DNA of 64,000 nucleotides from Spirochaetales bacterium (GTDB lineage: Bacteria > Spirochaetota > Spirochaetia > JABMQR01): contig JAGYPA010000016.1 of NCBI GenBank assembly GCA_018399255.1, positions 1 to 64,000 on the forward strand, given 5' to 3'. Of this stretch, positions 55,938-64,000 are shown in pieces. How positions within the stretch are numbered: the first letter of the stretch is position 1; each line of letters opens with the position of its first letter. The notes below the pieces were generated by a model, which worked only from the letters and a program-made list of their open reading frames with translations, was not told the DNA's origin and did not search any database. The position numbers and the translations under genes are program-made.

Positions 55938-55985
55938 TGCATATTTATACATTTTTATTGACTAATCCCCGGTTGTTCATATATC
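55938..55985 (+). promoter_or_regulatory. ARG-box-like palindrome and promoter of the amino-acid ABC operon
   Basis: TGCATATTTATACA (55938-55951) fits the ARG-box pattern fully. It sits just upstream of TTGACT (55958-55963), 16 bp, TATATC (55980-55985). AAGGAG precedes the first gene. Confidence 0.6.
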
Positions 55986-56031
55986 ATGAGTTTTTGAAAA
56001 TATATTATCTTATTAAAATGAAGGAGATGTT

Positions 56032-56781
56032 ATGAAAAAGATTATGCTTTTCACCCTGCTGGTGCTGGCTTTCGGCATGGGCATTGTTTTTGCAGGCCCG
56101 CAGGCAGATGCAGATACGATTGTATTTGCTACTGATGCTACCTGGCCGCCCATGGAATATATCGATGAAAAAGGCGACCTTGTTGGTTTCGATGTTGACT
56201 TGATGAACGCTATGGCAGAAGCGGGAGATTTTGAGATTGAAATCCGCAACACTGCCTGGGATGGAATCTTTGCAGGACTGAAAAATGGTGCATATGACGC
56301 AGTCTGTTCATCGGTAACCATAACTGACGAAAGGAAAGCTGAGATGGCTTTCACCGATCCCTATATCAACGCCGGACAAATTCTCATTGTAAAGAAAGAT
56401 ATGACTGGTGTTGACAGTCTGGACGATATGAGCGGCATGAAAGTCGGCGTACAGAACGGTACAACTGGTGACTTTGCTCTGGACAACTTCCCCAATGTAG
56501 TCAGAAAAGCCTATGATGAGGTGGGTTTTGCCGTTGAAGACCTGATGAACGGCAACGTTGACGGTGTCGTATGTGATTCCATTGTTGCTTCAGATTTTGT
56601 GCTCTCCAATACGGCCTACGCAGGAAAACTGCAGATTGTCGGCGAACCCTTTACCGAAGAATTTTTTGGAATTGCCGTACAGAAAGAGAATACGGAACTG
56701 CTTGGCAAGCTCAACGCCAGCCTGGACGCTGTGCGTGAATCCGGAAAACTTGATGAACTTATCAGCAAATGGCTGAGATAG
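56032..56781 (+). CDS. Polar amino-acid ABC transporter, substrate-binding protein
   Basis: This 249-residue periplasmic receptor of family 3 binds polar or basic amino acids. The signal peptide (MKKIMLFTLLVLAFGMGIVF, cleavage near FAG-P) precedes a bilobal domain with DATWPPMEYIDEKGDLVGFD and the ligand-binding Arg/Asp segments ITDERKAEMAFTDPY and VGVQNGTTGDFAL. Binding specificity is not certain; an ARG-box-like site upstream points to arginine or a related amino acid. It overlaps the permease gene by 13 nt. Confidence 0.93.
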   Translation: MKKIMLFTLLVLAFGMGIVFAGPQADADTIVFATDATWPPMEYIDEKGDLVGFDVDLMNAMAEAGDFEIEIRNTAWDGIFAGLKNGAYDAVCSSVTITDERKAEMAFTDPYINAGQILIVKKDMTGVDSLDDMSGMKVGVQNGTTGDFALDNFPNVVRKAYDEVGFAVEDLMNGNVDGVVCDSIVASDFVLSNTAYAGKLQIVGEPFTEEFFGIAVQKENTELLGKLNASLDAVRESGKLDELISKWLR

Positions 56782-57584
56782 ACAAATTACCACGAAAAAA
56801 AGCGGATAGAGGTCCTGTCACGTCACGTATCGATGTGACTGACGGGGCTTTGATCCCCAACCGGGGCAACTCTCTGGTCTTCAATTCCTGGAGGGTTACC
56901 TTTATCCTCTCCATTGTCCTGCTGGTTCTCCTGATATTTATCAGTCCCGCACCATTCAGGGATATCTTTTATATTACGGTCAAGGGGGTTCCTGTAACCT
57001 TTCAGGTGACCGTTTTTGCCATTCTCGGATCCCTGGTGCTCGGTCTCTTCTGCGGACTGGGGCAGGTTTCCAGGTCCCGTCTGCTCAATACTCTGGCAGG
57101 GGTATATGTTGAGCTGATTCGGGGAATTCCGCTGTTGGTACAGCTTATCTTCATCTACTATGCTCTTGGACGGTTCTTTCAGATTGAAGGACTTATAGCA
57201 GCCATAATAGCCCTCTCCATTTGCTATGGAGCCTACATGGGAGAAATATTTCGCGCCGGCATTCAGGCCGTCCCCAAAGGTCAGATGGAAGCAGCCATAG
57301 CGCTGGGAATGTCACGGGGTCAGGCATTGCGAAAAGTCATCCTGCCCCAGACCATGAAAATTATTCTTCCGGCTATTGGAAACGAATTTATTGCCATGCT
57401 TAAGGACTCATCCCTTGTATCTGTTATTGCTCTGCGTGATATTCTTCGTCGGGGCCGTGAATATATTTCCCGAACATTTCTTTCTCTGGAAACCATGCTG
57501 ATGGTGGCTCTCATTTATCTGGTCATCACCCTGCTGCTTTCGAGAATTGTTGCCTTGATGGAAGAGAGGATGAAAAATGAGTGA
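56769..57584 (+). CDS. Polar amino-acid ABC transporter, permease
   Basis: This 271-residue HisM/GlnP-type permease has five or six membrane helices. A cytosolic N-terminal extension of about 45 residues is longer than usual. The EAA loop reads [39 protein letters not shown] is typical of the family. A single permease gene implies a homodimer. The stop overlaps the ATPase gene by 8 nt. Confidence 0.94.
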   Translation: MAEIDKLPRKKADRGPVTSRIDVTDGALIPNRGNSLVFNSWRVTFILSIVLLVLLIFISPAPFRDIFYITVKGVPVTFQVTVFAILGSLVLGLFCGLGQVSRSRLLNTLAGVYVELIRGIPLLVQLIFIYYALGRFFQIEGLIAAIIALSICYGAYMGEIFRAGIQAVPKGQMEAAIALGMSRGQALRKVILPQTMKIILPAIGNEFIAMLKDSSLVSVIALRDILRRGREYISRTFLSLETMLMVALIYLVITLLLSRIVALMEERMKNE

Positions 57585-58314
57585 CTACCGGATTCGTATT
57601 GAAAATGTCAGCAAATTTTTCGGCCATTCTATTCAGGCTGTAAAAAACGCCTCCCTGAAAGTTAAAAAAGGCGAGGTGGTATTGATCATCGGTCCTTCAG
57701 GCAGCGGTAAAAGCACTCTGCTGCGCAGCGTCAACCGCCTGGAGGTTGCTACAGAGGGGAAAATCTGGATAGATGATGATGAGGTTACCTCAAGTTCAAT
57801 CGATATCCGGAAGATTCGCGAAGAGGCCGGCATGGTCTTTCAGAGCTTCAATCTGTTTCCACATTTACGTGTTATCGATAATATCACTCTGGCACCAAGA
57901 ACGGTAAAGAACCTGAGCAAGGAAGGTGCAAACGAGCAAGCCCGCAAACTGCTGAAAAAGGTCGGTCTGGAAGACAAGGAGCAGGCGTATCCTGGCCAGC
58001 TTTCCGGTGGACAGCAGCAGCGCGTTGCCATAGCCCGGGCGCTGGCTATGGAACCGAAAGTAATGCTTTTCGACGAACCTACAAGCGCGCTTGATCCTGA
58101 GATGATCAAGGAAGTACTCGATGTCATGCTCGATCTTGCCCGTGAAGGAATGACGATGCTGGTAGTATCCCATGAGATGGGATTTGCCCGAGCGGCGGCC
58201 GACAAAGTGGTATTTATGGATGGCGGTGAAATTATTGAAGTCGGTGCACCCGACGAGCTTTTTTCCAACCCTAAGGAAGAAAGGACCCGCAAGTTTCTCA
58301 CGCATATCCTTTAG
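57577..58314 (+). CDS. Polar amino-acid ABC transporter, ATPase (GlnQ-like)
   Basis: The 245-residue ATPase has Walker [11 protein letters not shown]-loop [11 protein letters not shown], signature [17 protein letters not shown], Walker [15 protein letters not shown] and switch His in VVSHEMGF. The sequence is of the HisP/GlnQ class and completes the transporter with the two preceding genes. Confidence 0.96.
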   Translation: MSDYRIRIENVSKFFGHSIQAVKNASLKVKKGEVVLIIGPSGSGKSTLLRSVNRLEVATEGKIWIDDDEVTSSSIDIRKIREEAGMVFQSFNLFPHLRVIDNITLAPRTVKNLSKEGANEQARKLLKKVGLEDKEQAYPGQLSGGQQQRVAIARALAMEPKVMLFDEPTSALDPEMIKEVLDVMLDLAREGMTMLVVSHEMGFARAAADKVVFMDGGEIIEVGAPDELFSNPKEERTRKFLTHIL

Positions 58315-58368
58315 CAGCAGTAATCGGCTCAAACCGCAGTGACAGTATAAAAGCGTTGTAAAATTTCG

Positions 58369-58441
58369 TTCTTTGTGAAATTATGCTTCTTTGTGAAATT
58401 TTGCTTTTATATTTGACAAATTCTATCATCCATTTTATTAT
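58369..58441 (+). promoter_or_regulatory. Promoter of aor with upstream direct repeats
   Basis: TTGACA (58413-58418), 17 bp, TATTAT (58436-58441) is a near-consensus promoter. Upstream, TTCTTTGTGAAATT occurs twice (58369-58382 and 58387-58400, 18-bp period), a likely activator or repressor site. Confidence 0.72.
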
Positions 58442-58454
58442 AGTGTAATATCCC

Positions 58455-58575
58455 TTCTGAAGCCGTGGTTCCTGAACCTTTTCTTTAAGGTATGGAGCCC
58501 GGCCGTCAGGGTTTGTCGGGAAACTGGCAGGCCTCCCGTGTTTGGAAAAGAAGGCATCCTTTCAATTACTTAGGA
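58455..58575 (+). promoter_or_regulatory. Candidate Moco/Tuco riboswitch in the aor leader
   Basis: The 135-nt leader folds locally: GGTTC/GAACC at 58467-58478, then ACCTT/AAGGT, then a domain with GGAGCCCGGCC, GGGAAAC (58518-58524) and GGCCTCCCG (58530-58538). GGGAAAC followed by GGCCTCCC is, as I recall it, the hallmark of the Moco RNA motif. The position before an aldehyde ferredoxin oxidoreductase, whose cofactor is tungstopterin, fits a Moco/Tuco sensor. The ribosome site TAGGAGG lies at 58571-58577. Confidence 0.6.
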
Positions 58576-58582
58576 GGCCCGT

Positions 58583-60313
58583 ATGGCTTACATGGGAACA
58601 ATCTTGCGTATCAATCTAACAAAAAGTACCATAACAAAAGAAAGTTTTCCGGAAGACTTGGCAAAACTCTATATCGGCGGTCGAGGATTAGCTACTAAAA
58701 TGATGGTTGATGAAGTTGATCCCGGGATTGATGCGCTGTCACCGGATAATAAGCTCTTTTTTGCCACAGGACCACTGACTAACACCACTGCCCCGACAGG
58801 CGGCCGCTATATGGTAATCACTAAATCCCCGCTCACCAACCTGGCTGCCTCGAGCAACTCCGGCGGTTTTTTTGGCGCCCGGATGAAGAAAGCCGGTTAC
58901 GACATTCTGGTTTTTGAGGGAAAGAGTGAAAAGCCGGTCTATCTCTACATTGATGAGGAAACCGTGGAGCTTCGCGACGCTTCGCACCTCTGGGGCAAAC
59001 GTGTCTGGGAAACAACTGACATGCTTATAGAGGAGACCGGGCAGAAACGGGCCAGCGTTGCCTGTATCGGGCCGGCAGGTGAAACGCTCTCTCTTATGGC
59101 AAGCATCATGAATGATAAAAACAGAGCTGCCGGACGCAGCGGTGTCGGAGCCGTTATGGGCAGCAAAAATCTCAAGGCTGTCGTAGCATGGGGAACCAGA
59201 AAGAGTCCCATAGTAGATGACGAGCGCATGCGGGAAATTGTCAAGGAAAAAATTGCCATGCTCAAGGCTCATGGAGTCACCGGTCAAGGTCTTCCGACCT
59301 TCGGAACCAAGGTTCTGGATAATATAATCAATGAAAGCGGTCTGTATCCTACCCGCAATTTTCAGGAAGCTCAGTTTTCCGGAGTTGCCTCAATGTCGGG
59401 AGAAGCTCTTGTTGACAAGTATCTGGTAAAAAATTCATCCTGCTATTCCTGTCCGATCGGCTGCGGCCGCGTTGTGGAACTTCCTAACGGCATGAAGGGA
59501 GAAGGCCCCGAATATGAGACGGGGTGGGCGTTCGGACCTGCCTGCGGGATTGAAGACCTCAATGCCATAACCGAAGCTAATCTTATCTGCAATGATCTGG
59601 GATTTGATACTATCAGTGCCGGGGTTACCATTTCTGCCGCTATGGAACTCTACGAGAAAGGTTTTATTCCTGATGAAGATCTCGGCAATGGACCAAAACT
59701 GAACTTCGGCACAACCGAGGCTCTGGCTTGGTATTTGAAAGTCATGGCTTCCCGTGAAGGAATCGGTGATCTTATGACCCGGGGATCCTACCGGCTGGCT
59801 GAGGCTTACGGTCATCCCGAACTCTCTATGTCAGTGAAAAAGCAGGAGCTGCCGGCTTATGATCCGCGCGGAGTACAGGGCCATGGATTAGGGTATGCAA
59901 CAAGCAACCGCGGGGGCTGTCATGTAAGATCCTATCTGATCAGCCCGGAAATTCTCGGTGTTCCGGAAAAGCTCGATCCCCAGGCCATAGATGGCAAACC
60001 CCAATGGGTTATGACATTTCAGGACCTGACTGCTGTTATTGATTCTGCAGGTCTCTGTCTCTTTACCAGCTTTGCACTTGGTGTTCCCGATTATGCCGAA
60101 CTGCTGAATGCAGCCCTCGGACAAAACTGGAGTGCTGCGGAAATTCTGCAAATTGGAGAACGAATCTGGAATCTCGAGCGCAAATTCAATCTCGATGCCG
60201 GAATGGATCCTGCTGCAGATACGCTGCCGCCGCGCCTGCTCGAAACTCCAATTGAGAAGGGACCGAATGCAGGTCAAGTTCACCGCCTGCAGAGATGCTG
60301 CCGGGTATTATGA
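58583..60313 (+). CDS. aor: Aldehyde:ferredoxin oxidoreductase (tungsten), eroded C-terminus
   Basis: AOR interconverts aldehydes and acids using tungstopterin and a 4Fe-4S cluster, with ferredoxin. The 576-residue protein starts with MGTILRINLTKSTITKESFP and has TGGRYMVITKSPLTNLAASS, the cluster motif SCYSCPIGCGR and the late ligand in DSAGLCLF. It is shorter than the usual 600 or so. After GPNAGQV the frame goes wrong. Neighbouring frames contain the missing tail: AEMLPG, then YYENNGWDN, then ENSSEAKLRELSMV with a stop at 60378. Two or three frameshifts have therefore scrambled the last 25-30 residues. The catalytic core is intact. Confidence 0.88.
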   Translation: MAYMGTILRINLTKSTITKESFPEDLAKLYIGGRGLATKMMVDEVDPGIDALSPDNKLFFATGPLTNTTAPTGGRYMVITKSPLTNLAASSNSGGFFGARMKKAGYDILVFEGKSEKPVYLYIDEETVELRDASHLWGKRVWETTDMLIEETGQKRASVACIGPAGETLSLMASIMNDKNRAAGRSGVGAVMGSKNLKAVVAWGTRKSPIVDDERMREIVKEKIAMLKAHGVTGQGLPTFGTKVLDNIINESGLYPTRNFQEAQFSGVASMSGEALVDKYLVKNSSCYSCPIGCGRVVELPNGMKGEGPEYETGWAFGPACGIEDLNAITEANLICNDLGFDTISAGVTISAAMELYEKGFIPDEDLGNGPKLNFGTTEALAWYLKVMASREGIGDLMTRGSYRLAEAYGHPELSMSVKKQELPAYDPRGVQGHGLGYATSNRGGCHVRSYLISPEILGVPEKLDPQAIDGKPQWVMTFQDLTAVIDSAGLCLFTSFALGVPDYAELLNAALGQNWSAAEILQIGERIWNLERKFNLDAGMDPAADTLPPRLLETPIEKGPNAGQVHRLQRCCRVL

Positions 60314-60552
60314 AAATAACGGCTGGGACAACAGAGAATTCCAGTGAGGCTAAATTGCGAGAGCTTTCTATGGTATAACGCTGCTGCCTGACAGTTTCAC
60401 TTCTTACAGATAGTATTCTGGTATTTTGGCGGGCCTTTACAGCGGCCTTCACTTCTGCTTACGCAGTTTGTCGCCGGCTTGTTAAAGCTTATGACGGTAT
60501 TGCATATCTGTCTTAATCTCCAAGGGCATTCATATGAGCGGAATCGCACTAT
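60314..60552 (+). other. Eroded aor tail and unassigned spacer
   Basis: The first 65 bases encode the displaced C-terminal residues of AOR in shifted frames. The rest, to 60552, has no reading frame, repeat or structure that I can assign. A ferredoxin-like gene sometimes lies here in related operons, but no CxxC pattern is visible. Confidence 0.5.
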
Positions 60553-60899
60553 CACGGTTAAGATTTTCTCCTTTGCTTCCAGATGAAACTGGAATCGAAA
60601 GGCAGGTTCTGTACTCCAGTCAGCTGTCGGCACATTCTGACACTCAGTAGGTCCGGCCGTCCGTTCAGCTGCAGCTTCTCCAACGGTTCTCCAGCTGCTT
60701 GACTGGCTGCAGGAAATTGCCGATGACAAGAATCTTGAGGATTCAAATAACTCATGAACTGCTGGAAGATGATGGTTCAATCAGACCGGGTACGCTGCTG
60801 CTGATTAACGGTAAAAATGTGATTCATGCTGAAGGGTTCATACAAAGGTGGAATACCGGCAGCATATTGAGTATTTTTCCTCCATCTGGAGGAGGATGA
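60553..60899 (+). pseudogene. MoaD/ThiS-like sulfur-carrier gene, broken
   Basis: MoaD-like proteins supply sulfur for pterin cofactors and often follow aor. The frame near 60556 reads VKIFSFAS then stops; TVLQLLDWLQEIADDKN follows in the same frame after another stop. A shifted frame gives LLEDDGSIRPGTLLLINGKN and ends SILSIFPPSGGG with TGA, the glycine-rich C-terminus needed for adenylation. Stops and a frameshift show loss of function. The hairpin element copy B begins 26 nt after it. Confidence 0.72.
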
Positions 60900-60924
60900 T
60901 GCGGCCAGTCTCTGAATTTTACTT

Positions 60925-61101
60925 ATTCCCAAACGAAGCGAGAGGAGCGGAAGCAACTTGTTGGTTCCATTGCCGAGCGAGTGCCGGGATCGCAAGGTTG
61001 AGATACCCCGCCCCTTGGGGCGGAACGGAGGCACGAAGTGCCTCGGGTCCCAAGCTTACCGTAGGTAAGCCGCTTGCCCTGGGGTATTGATACCTTTCAT
61101 T
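60925..61101 (-). mobile_element. Hairpin-rich mobile element, copy B
   Basis: The minus strand is nearly the same as 12674-12847. Differences fall mainly in hairpins and keep pairing: the TTC-loop stem is GAGGCAC/GTGCCTC instead of AGGAGGC/GCCTCCT, and the CAAG-loop closing pair is A-T instead of T-A. One mismatch appears in the latter stem. The element lies between the moaD pseudogene and the convergent thiF-like gene. AAT flanks both ends here too. Confidence 0.8.
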
Positions 61102-61117
61102 TTCCCCGGCTGCGGGT

Positions 61118-61924
61118 TCATTGAATTACAATGGTATCTGTACTCATAGTCATACCATTGTAAACCAGCATAGCTTCTGAAAGGGGTGTTTTATGTGGAT
61201 GCATGCACCAATGCATATACTCTCCCACCTGAAAAGAAGCTATAGCGGATACGGTCTGCGGCATAATCGGTTTGGCTGCTTTTCGCATGTGCGAGAATTC
61301 TTCCCCGAAAAGGTCTGCAAACCCCTTGCCCATCGGGAGAAATGTAAAAACCTGCCCGAACCACCCTTCTACGCCTCCATGGAAGATGGGACAGCCGTAT
61401 GCTTTCCGAAGAGACTCCAACTCATAACGGGCGGCGAAAGAATCGAGGCAGTCGAATACTACAAACGGAGAGGGCGAAGCCGGATTGAAATTATGATTTG
61501 ACTCAGGATTGAAATCTGAGTCTTTTCCGCTGGCTGGTTCTGCCTGAATGGTTTTTCCTTCATGATGTGCATGCAAAGCTGAACCGAAATTGCTGTATGC
61601 AGAAAAATTTTCGAACGTAAGAGCCATAGGTTGATGATGAATTATCAGACTGCTGTTTATTGATTGCAGATGCCTGGCAGCAGCAACTGTTTTCAACTGA
61701 CCGATATCCTGTTCTTCATAGAGTATCTGGCGGTTAAGATCGGGGGCGTCCAATAAGCCGGGATCCCAGATCTCGATGGTTACAGGGGCAAGTCTTGCCA
61801 GCGTCATCAGGACATGGGAACCAAGTCCCCCGGCACCGGCTGTAATTATCGGTGTACTGCAAAGCCGGTTCCATGCCGTTTTATCAAGCAGTTCTTTATG
61901 TCGTTTATAGCGTTCTGTATTCAT
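61118..61924 (-). CDS. ThiF/MoeB/HesA-family adenylyltransferase
   Basis: This E1-like enzyme adenylates the C-terminal glycine of MoaD/ThiS proteins. The 268-residue protein has the nucleotide motif GAGGLGSHVLMTLARL, the metal/adenylate segment WDPGLLDAPDLNRQILY, and VFDCLDSFAARYELE. A 35-residue low-complexity insert rich in N, P and S interrupts it (about 120-155), and the zinc CxxC pairs are not seen. It is on the strand opposite to aor and moaD, facing them across the hairpin element, so the usual aor-moaD-thiF order has been rearranged. Confidence 0.82.
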   Translation of the reverse strand: MNTERYKRHKELLDKTAWNRLCSTPIITAGAGGLGSHVLMTLARLAPVTIEIWDPGLLDAPDLNRQILYEEQDIGQLKTVAAARHLQSINSSLIIHHQPMALTFENFSAYSNFGSALHAHHEGKTIQAEPASGKDSDFNPESNHNFNPASPSPFVVFDCLDSFAARYELESLRKAYGCPIFHGGVEGWFGQVFTFLPMGKGFADLFGEEFSHMRKAAKPIMPQTVSAIASFQVGEYMHWCMHPHKTPLSEAMLVYNGMTMSTDTIVIQ

Positions 61925-62570
61925 AGTGTATTACCATACCACTGGAACAGCAGTAAGTCTATATTTCATAACATACATCTATCAGCATTCCTGAGTTCGA
62001 ACTAGCTACCGAACGCCGTTGTGATTTTATTAAAAATCATGCGTCAGTAATCATGTTCGACGGAGAGGTCTCTCCCTGCTGCCGATTTCTGCATACCGGA
62101 TTTGAAACCGGGCCAGCAGCGGCTGCTTTTTTACAGCGGACTCATCTGCTGACTGCTGGACAAATGAGCCGAGGAGCCTGTCGGACTTAGAATTTTGAAG
62201 CCGACAGGCTCCGAGCTGCGCAAACTGTCTTTGGGGTCGGCAAGTATACCTCTGCCCCTGAACATTTCCGCTTTTCTCCTTCATGATAACTGACAATAAA
62301 AGAAATATTTTTCACGTATTTCTCCTTGACAAATAATCATATCGTGTTATTATTATCTATATTAATATATCTATATATATTTATTGGTTTAAGATGCAGC
62401 TCGTAACTGCCTTTTTTGGTAGCTATAAAGTCATTTTAAACCTTTTTTGCAACAGTGGAAAATCTAAGAATGTTTTGAGCATATGCCAAGTATGCCTGTT
62501 CTTTTTTTCATTCACTAAGTTGCTCCTCTTTATACTGATATATTCAACCTGTTAATAAGGAGTGTATGCC
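61925..62570. other. Intergenic region with stem-loop and hydrogenase-operon promoter
   Basis: A perfect 12-bp inverted repeat, GGAGCCTGTCGG (62173-62184) and CCGACAGGCTCC (62201-62212), is the main structure. TTGACA (62326-62331), 16 bp, TATTAT (62348-62353) is a good plus-strand promoter about 215 nt before the next gene. No protein-coding sequence is supported in these 650 bases. Confidence 0.55.
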
Positions 62571-63131
62571 ATGATTTCCGCATCAGAGCACAAAGTAGAT
62601 CATCTTATGGAAAGCCTGAAACCCGGCCATGAACCGGATGAAACAGCTCTTTTTCCAGTCATTGATGACATAATAACTTCGTACCATGGACAGGGAGGCG
62701 CCCTTATTCCCGTCCTCCAGACTATTCAGAACATGCTCGGCTATTTACCGGAAAATTCTCTGCGGTATGTCAGCAAGGCAATGAAAATCCCCTTCAGCGA
62801 GGTTACCGGGGTGGTTTCTTTCTATTCTTTCTTTTCCACTCAACCGCGCGGAACCTACCTGATCAGAGTGTGCATGGGAACGGCCTGCTATGTACGGGGA
62901 GGCAATGAGGTTCTCGAAGCCATAACCCGTGAACTGGGAATACGTGTAGGTGAAACATCTGATGATCATCAATTCTCTCTGGAAGTTGGCAGATGTTTTG
63001 GTGCCTGCGGGCTTGCTCCGGTTGTCATGGTAAACGATACCGTCCATCAGCGGGTAAAACCTTCCAAGGTTCGGGAGCTTATCGCCCAGTATCAGCAGGC
63101 GGCAGCAGAAAAGATGGAGGCAGCATTATGA
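62571..63131 (+). CDS. NuoE-like 2Fe-2S subunit (HydC/HndA type)
   Basis: This thioredoxin-like 2Fe-2S protein of 186 residues is found in complex I and in electron-bifurcating [FeFe]-hydrogenases. The cluster cysteines are in CMGTACYVRGG and RCFGACGLAPVVMVND. An N-terminal helical domain includes LIPVLQTIQNMLGYLP and KIPFSEVTGVVSFYSFF. ATG 62571 has AAGGAG 8 nt upstream; an in-frame GTG at 62562 overlaps it. The stop overlaps the next start by 4 nt. Hydrogenase rather than complex I is inferred from the next subunit's N-terminal extension. Confidence 0.9.
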   Translation: MISASEHKVDHLMESLKPGHEPDETALFPVIDDIITSYHGQGGALIPVLQTIQNMLGYLPENSLRYVSKAMKIPFSEVTGVVSFYSFFSTQPRGTYLIRVCMGTACYVRGGNEVLEAITRELGIRVGETSDDHQFSLEVGRCFGACGLAPVVMVNDTVHQRVKPSKVRELIAQYQQAAAEKMEAAL

Positions 63132-64000
63132 TCAGCAAAATATCTTCTCTTGCCCATTTTCAGGCTCTTTCTCAGGAACTCACACAGGCAACACAAGCAG
63201 CGGCTGAAGCACCTCAGATTCTCGTCTGCACCGGCGGGGGATGTATCGCTTCCGGTTCCCTTGATCTTGTCCCCAAAATCGATGAAGTGCTGAAAAAACT
63301 CGGCCTCGCAACTGTCTCGGTTAAAAAAACCGGCTGTCTGGGGCCCTGCTCAAAAGGACCGGTTCTTACCTGCTCTCCAATGCGTACAATTTACGAGGGA
63401 GTCAGTCCCGGGATGATGGAAGAGCTTCTATCAACTCACTTTATTGACAAAGTTCCTTATAAGCCGGCCATCTTAGGAGCAGGAGAGAGTTTGCAGACGG
63501 AATTGAGCAATGATCCTGATGAATCACCCTTTTTCAAGCCGCAGAAAAAAATTGTGCTGCGAAATTGCGGAATTGTGGATCCGCTGAGCATCGAGGATGC
63601 TCTGGCACACCGCGGTTATCAGGGTATTGCAAAAATTCTTGAAAATGAGAAGCTTGACGCCATAGAAATTCTGAAGGTGTCCGGATTACGCGGACGCGGC
63701 GGAGCAGGTTTTCCCACCTGGCTGAAATGGAAATTTACCAGGGATGCCGTTGATACGGAAAAGTACGTGCTGTGCAATGCAGATGAAGGTGATCCCGGTG
63801 CTTACATGGACCGCAGTGTGCTGGAAGGTGATCCGCATGCCCTTATAGAGGGAATGATGATAGCCGGACGTACGATTGGGGCAGTTCAGGGGTATGTCTA
63901 TGTGAGAGCTGAATATCCTCTGGCAGTCTCTCGACTGGCCAAGGCTATCGAACAGGCCGAAAGCAGCGGGCTTCTTGGAGATTCGATTCTGGGAACTGAT
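63128..64000 (+). CDS. NuoF-like flavin/4Fe-4S subunit (HydB/HndC type), 3' end outside the window
   Basis: The frame is open from ATG 63128 to the window end (291 codons). It begins with a thioredoxin-like 2Fe-2S domain with cysteines in ILVCTGGGC and KTGCLGPCSKGP, which complex I NuoF lacks but HydB/HndC proteins have. From about residue 135 the NuoF core follows: LRNCGIVDP, the glycine-rich FMN/NADH loop GLRGRGGAGFPTWLKW and CNADEGDPGAYMDRSVLEGD. It should oxidise or reduce NAD(P)H in a hydrogenase complex whose catalytic subunit lies downstream. Confidence 0.93.
   Translation, partial: MISKISSLAHFQALSQELTQATQAAAEAPQILVCTGGGCIASGSLDLVPKIDEVLKKLGLATVSVKKTGCLGPCSKGPVLTCSPMRTIYEGVSPGMMEELLSTHFIDKVPYKPAILGAGESLQTELSNDPDESPFFKPQKKIVLRNCGIVDPLSIEDALAHRGYQGIAKILENEKLDAIEILKVSGLRGRGGAGFPTWLKWKFTRDAVDTEKYVLCNADEGDPGAYMDRSVLEGDPHALIEGMMIAGRTIGAVQGYVYVRAEYPLAVSRLAKAIEQAESSGLLGDSILGTD

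Overview
The window reads as chromosomal DNA of an anaerobic, fermentative spirochaete, probably a free-living Spirochaetales member. This is an inference. It rests on the fermentative gene set (indolepyruvate:ferredoxin oxidoreductase, ADP-forming acyl-CoA synthetase, tungsten-type aldehyde oxidoreductase, NuoE/NuoF-like hydrogenase subunits), on secreted proteins whose signal peptides end in FAQGGKEE-type sequences, and on familiar gene order. No 16S or other marker is present.

Layout. 1-518: four tRNA genes and a terminator. 685-7501: a proteostasis cluster tig-clpP-clpX-lon plus a DHH phosphoesterase, with 4-nt overlaps at clpX/lon and lon/DHH. 7679-11158: a divergent sigma-70-like protein, RdgB and PepF. 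11242-15664: a decayed integrated island bounded by tRNA-Leu(GAG) and a 57-bp copy of the tRNA's 3' half. It holds broken toxin-antitoxin genes, a GNAT acetyltransferase split by an IS remnant, a small hairpin-rich mobile element and families of short palindromic repeats. 15753-19628: YaaA, a NifX-like protein, a small zinc protein, a patatin and a ROK regulator.

19636-29490 (minus strand) is a catabolic operon: sugar-type ABC transporter, amidohydrolase, a cysteine desulfidase-like protein and a DMT exporter. Its promoter-proximal genes, including a phosphohexomutase, have decayed while the promoter and a palindromic operator remain. 29994-37253 is a chaperone-usher pilus locus, with two dead pilin genes followed by chaperone, an enlarged usher and two secreted subunits. 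37286-43952 is a GntR regulator divergent from an operon that turns aromatic amino acids into ATP (aminotransferase, IorA, IorB, ADP-forming acyl-CoA synthetase). 43985-49228 holds Fur, a lipoprotein, ArgG, a metal permease with an ArsR repressor, and a beta-hydroxyacid dehydrogenase.

49338-53991 holds citrate synthase, isocitrate dehydrogenase and aconitase, the oxidative route to 2-oxoglutarate. 54122-58314 holds an MFS protein, a DUF212 protein and a polar amino-acid ABC transporter. argG, gltA and the amino-acid transporter each carry a perfect ARG-box-like palindrome, which suggests shared arginine-responsive control. 58369-61924 is a tungsten aldehyde oxidoreductase gene with a candidate Moco/Tuco riboswitch in its leader, an eroded 3' end, a moaD pseudogene, a second copy of the hairpin-rich element, and a ThiF-family gene on the other strand. 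The window ends in NuoE/NuoF-like subunits, probably of an electron-bifurcating hydrogenase.
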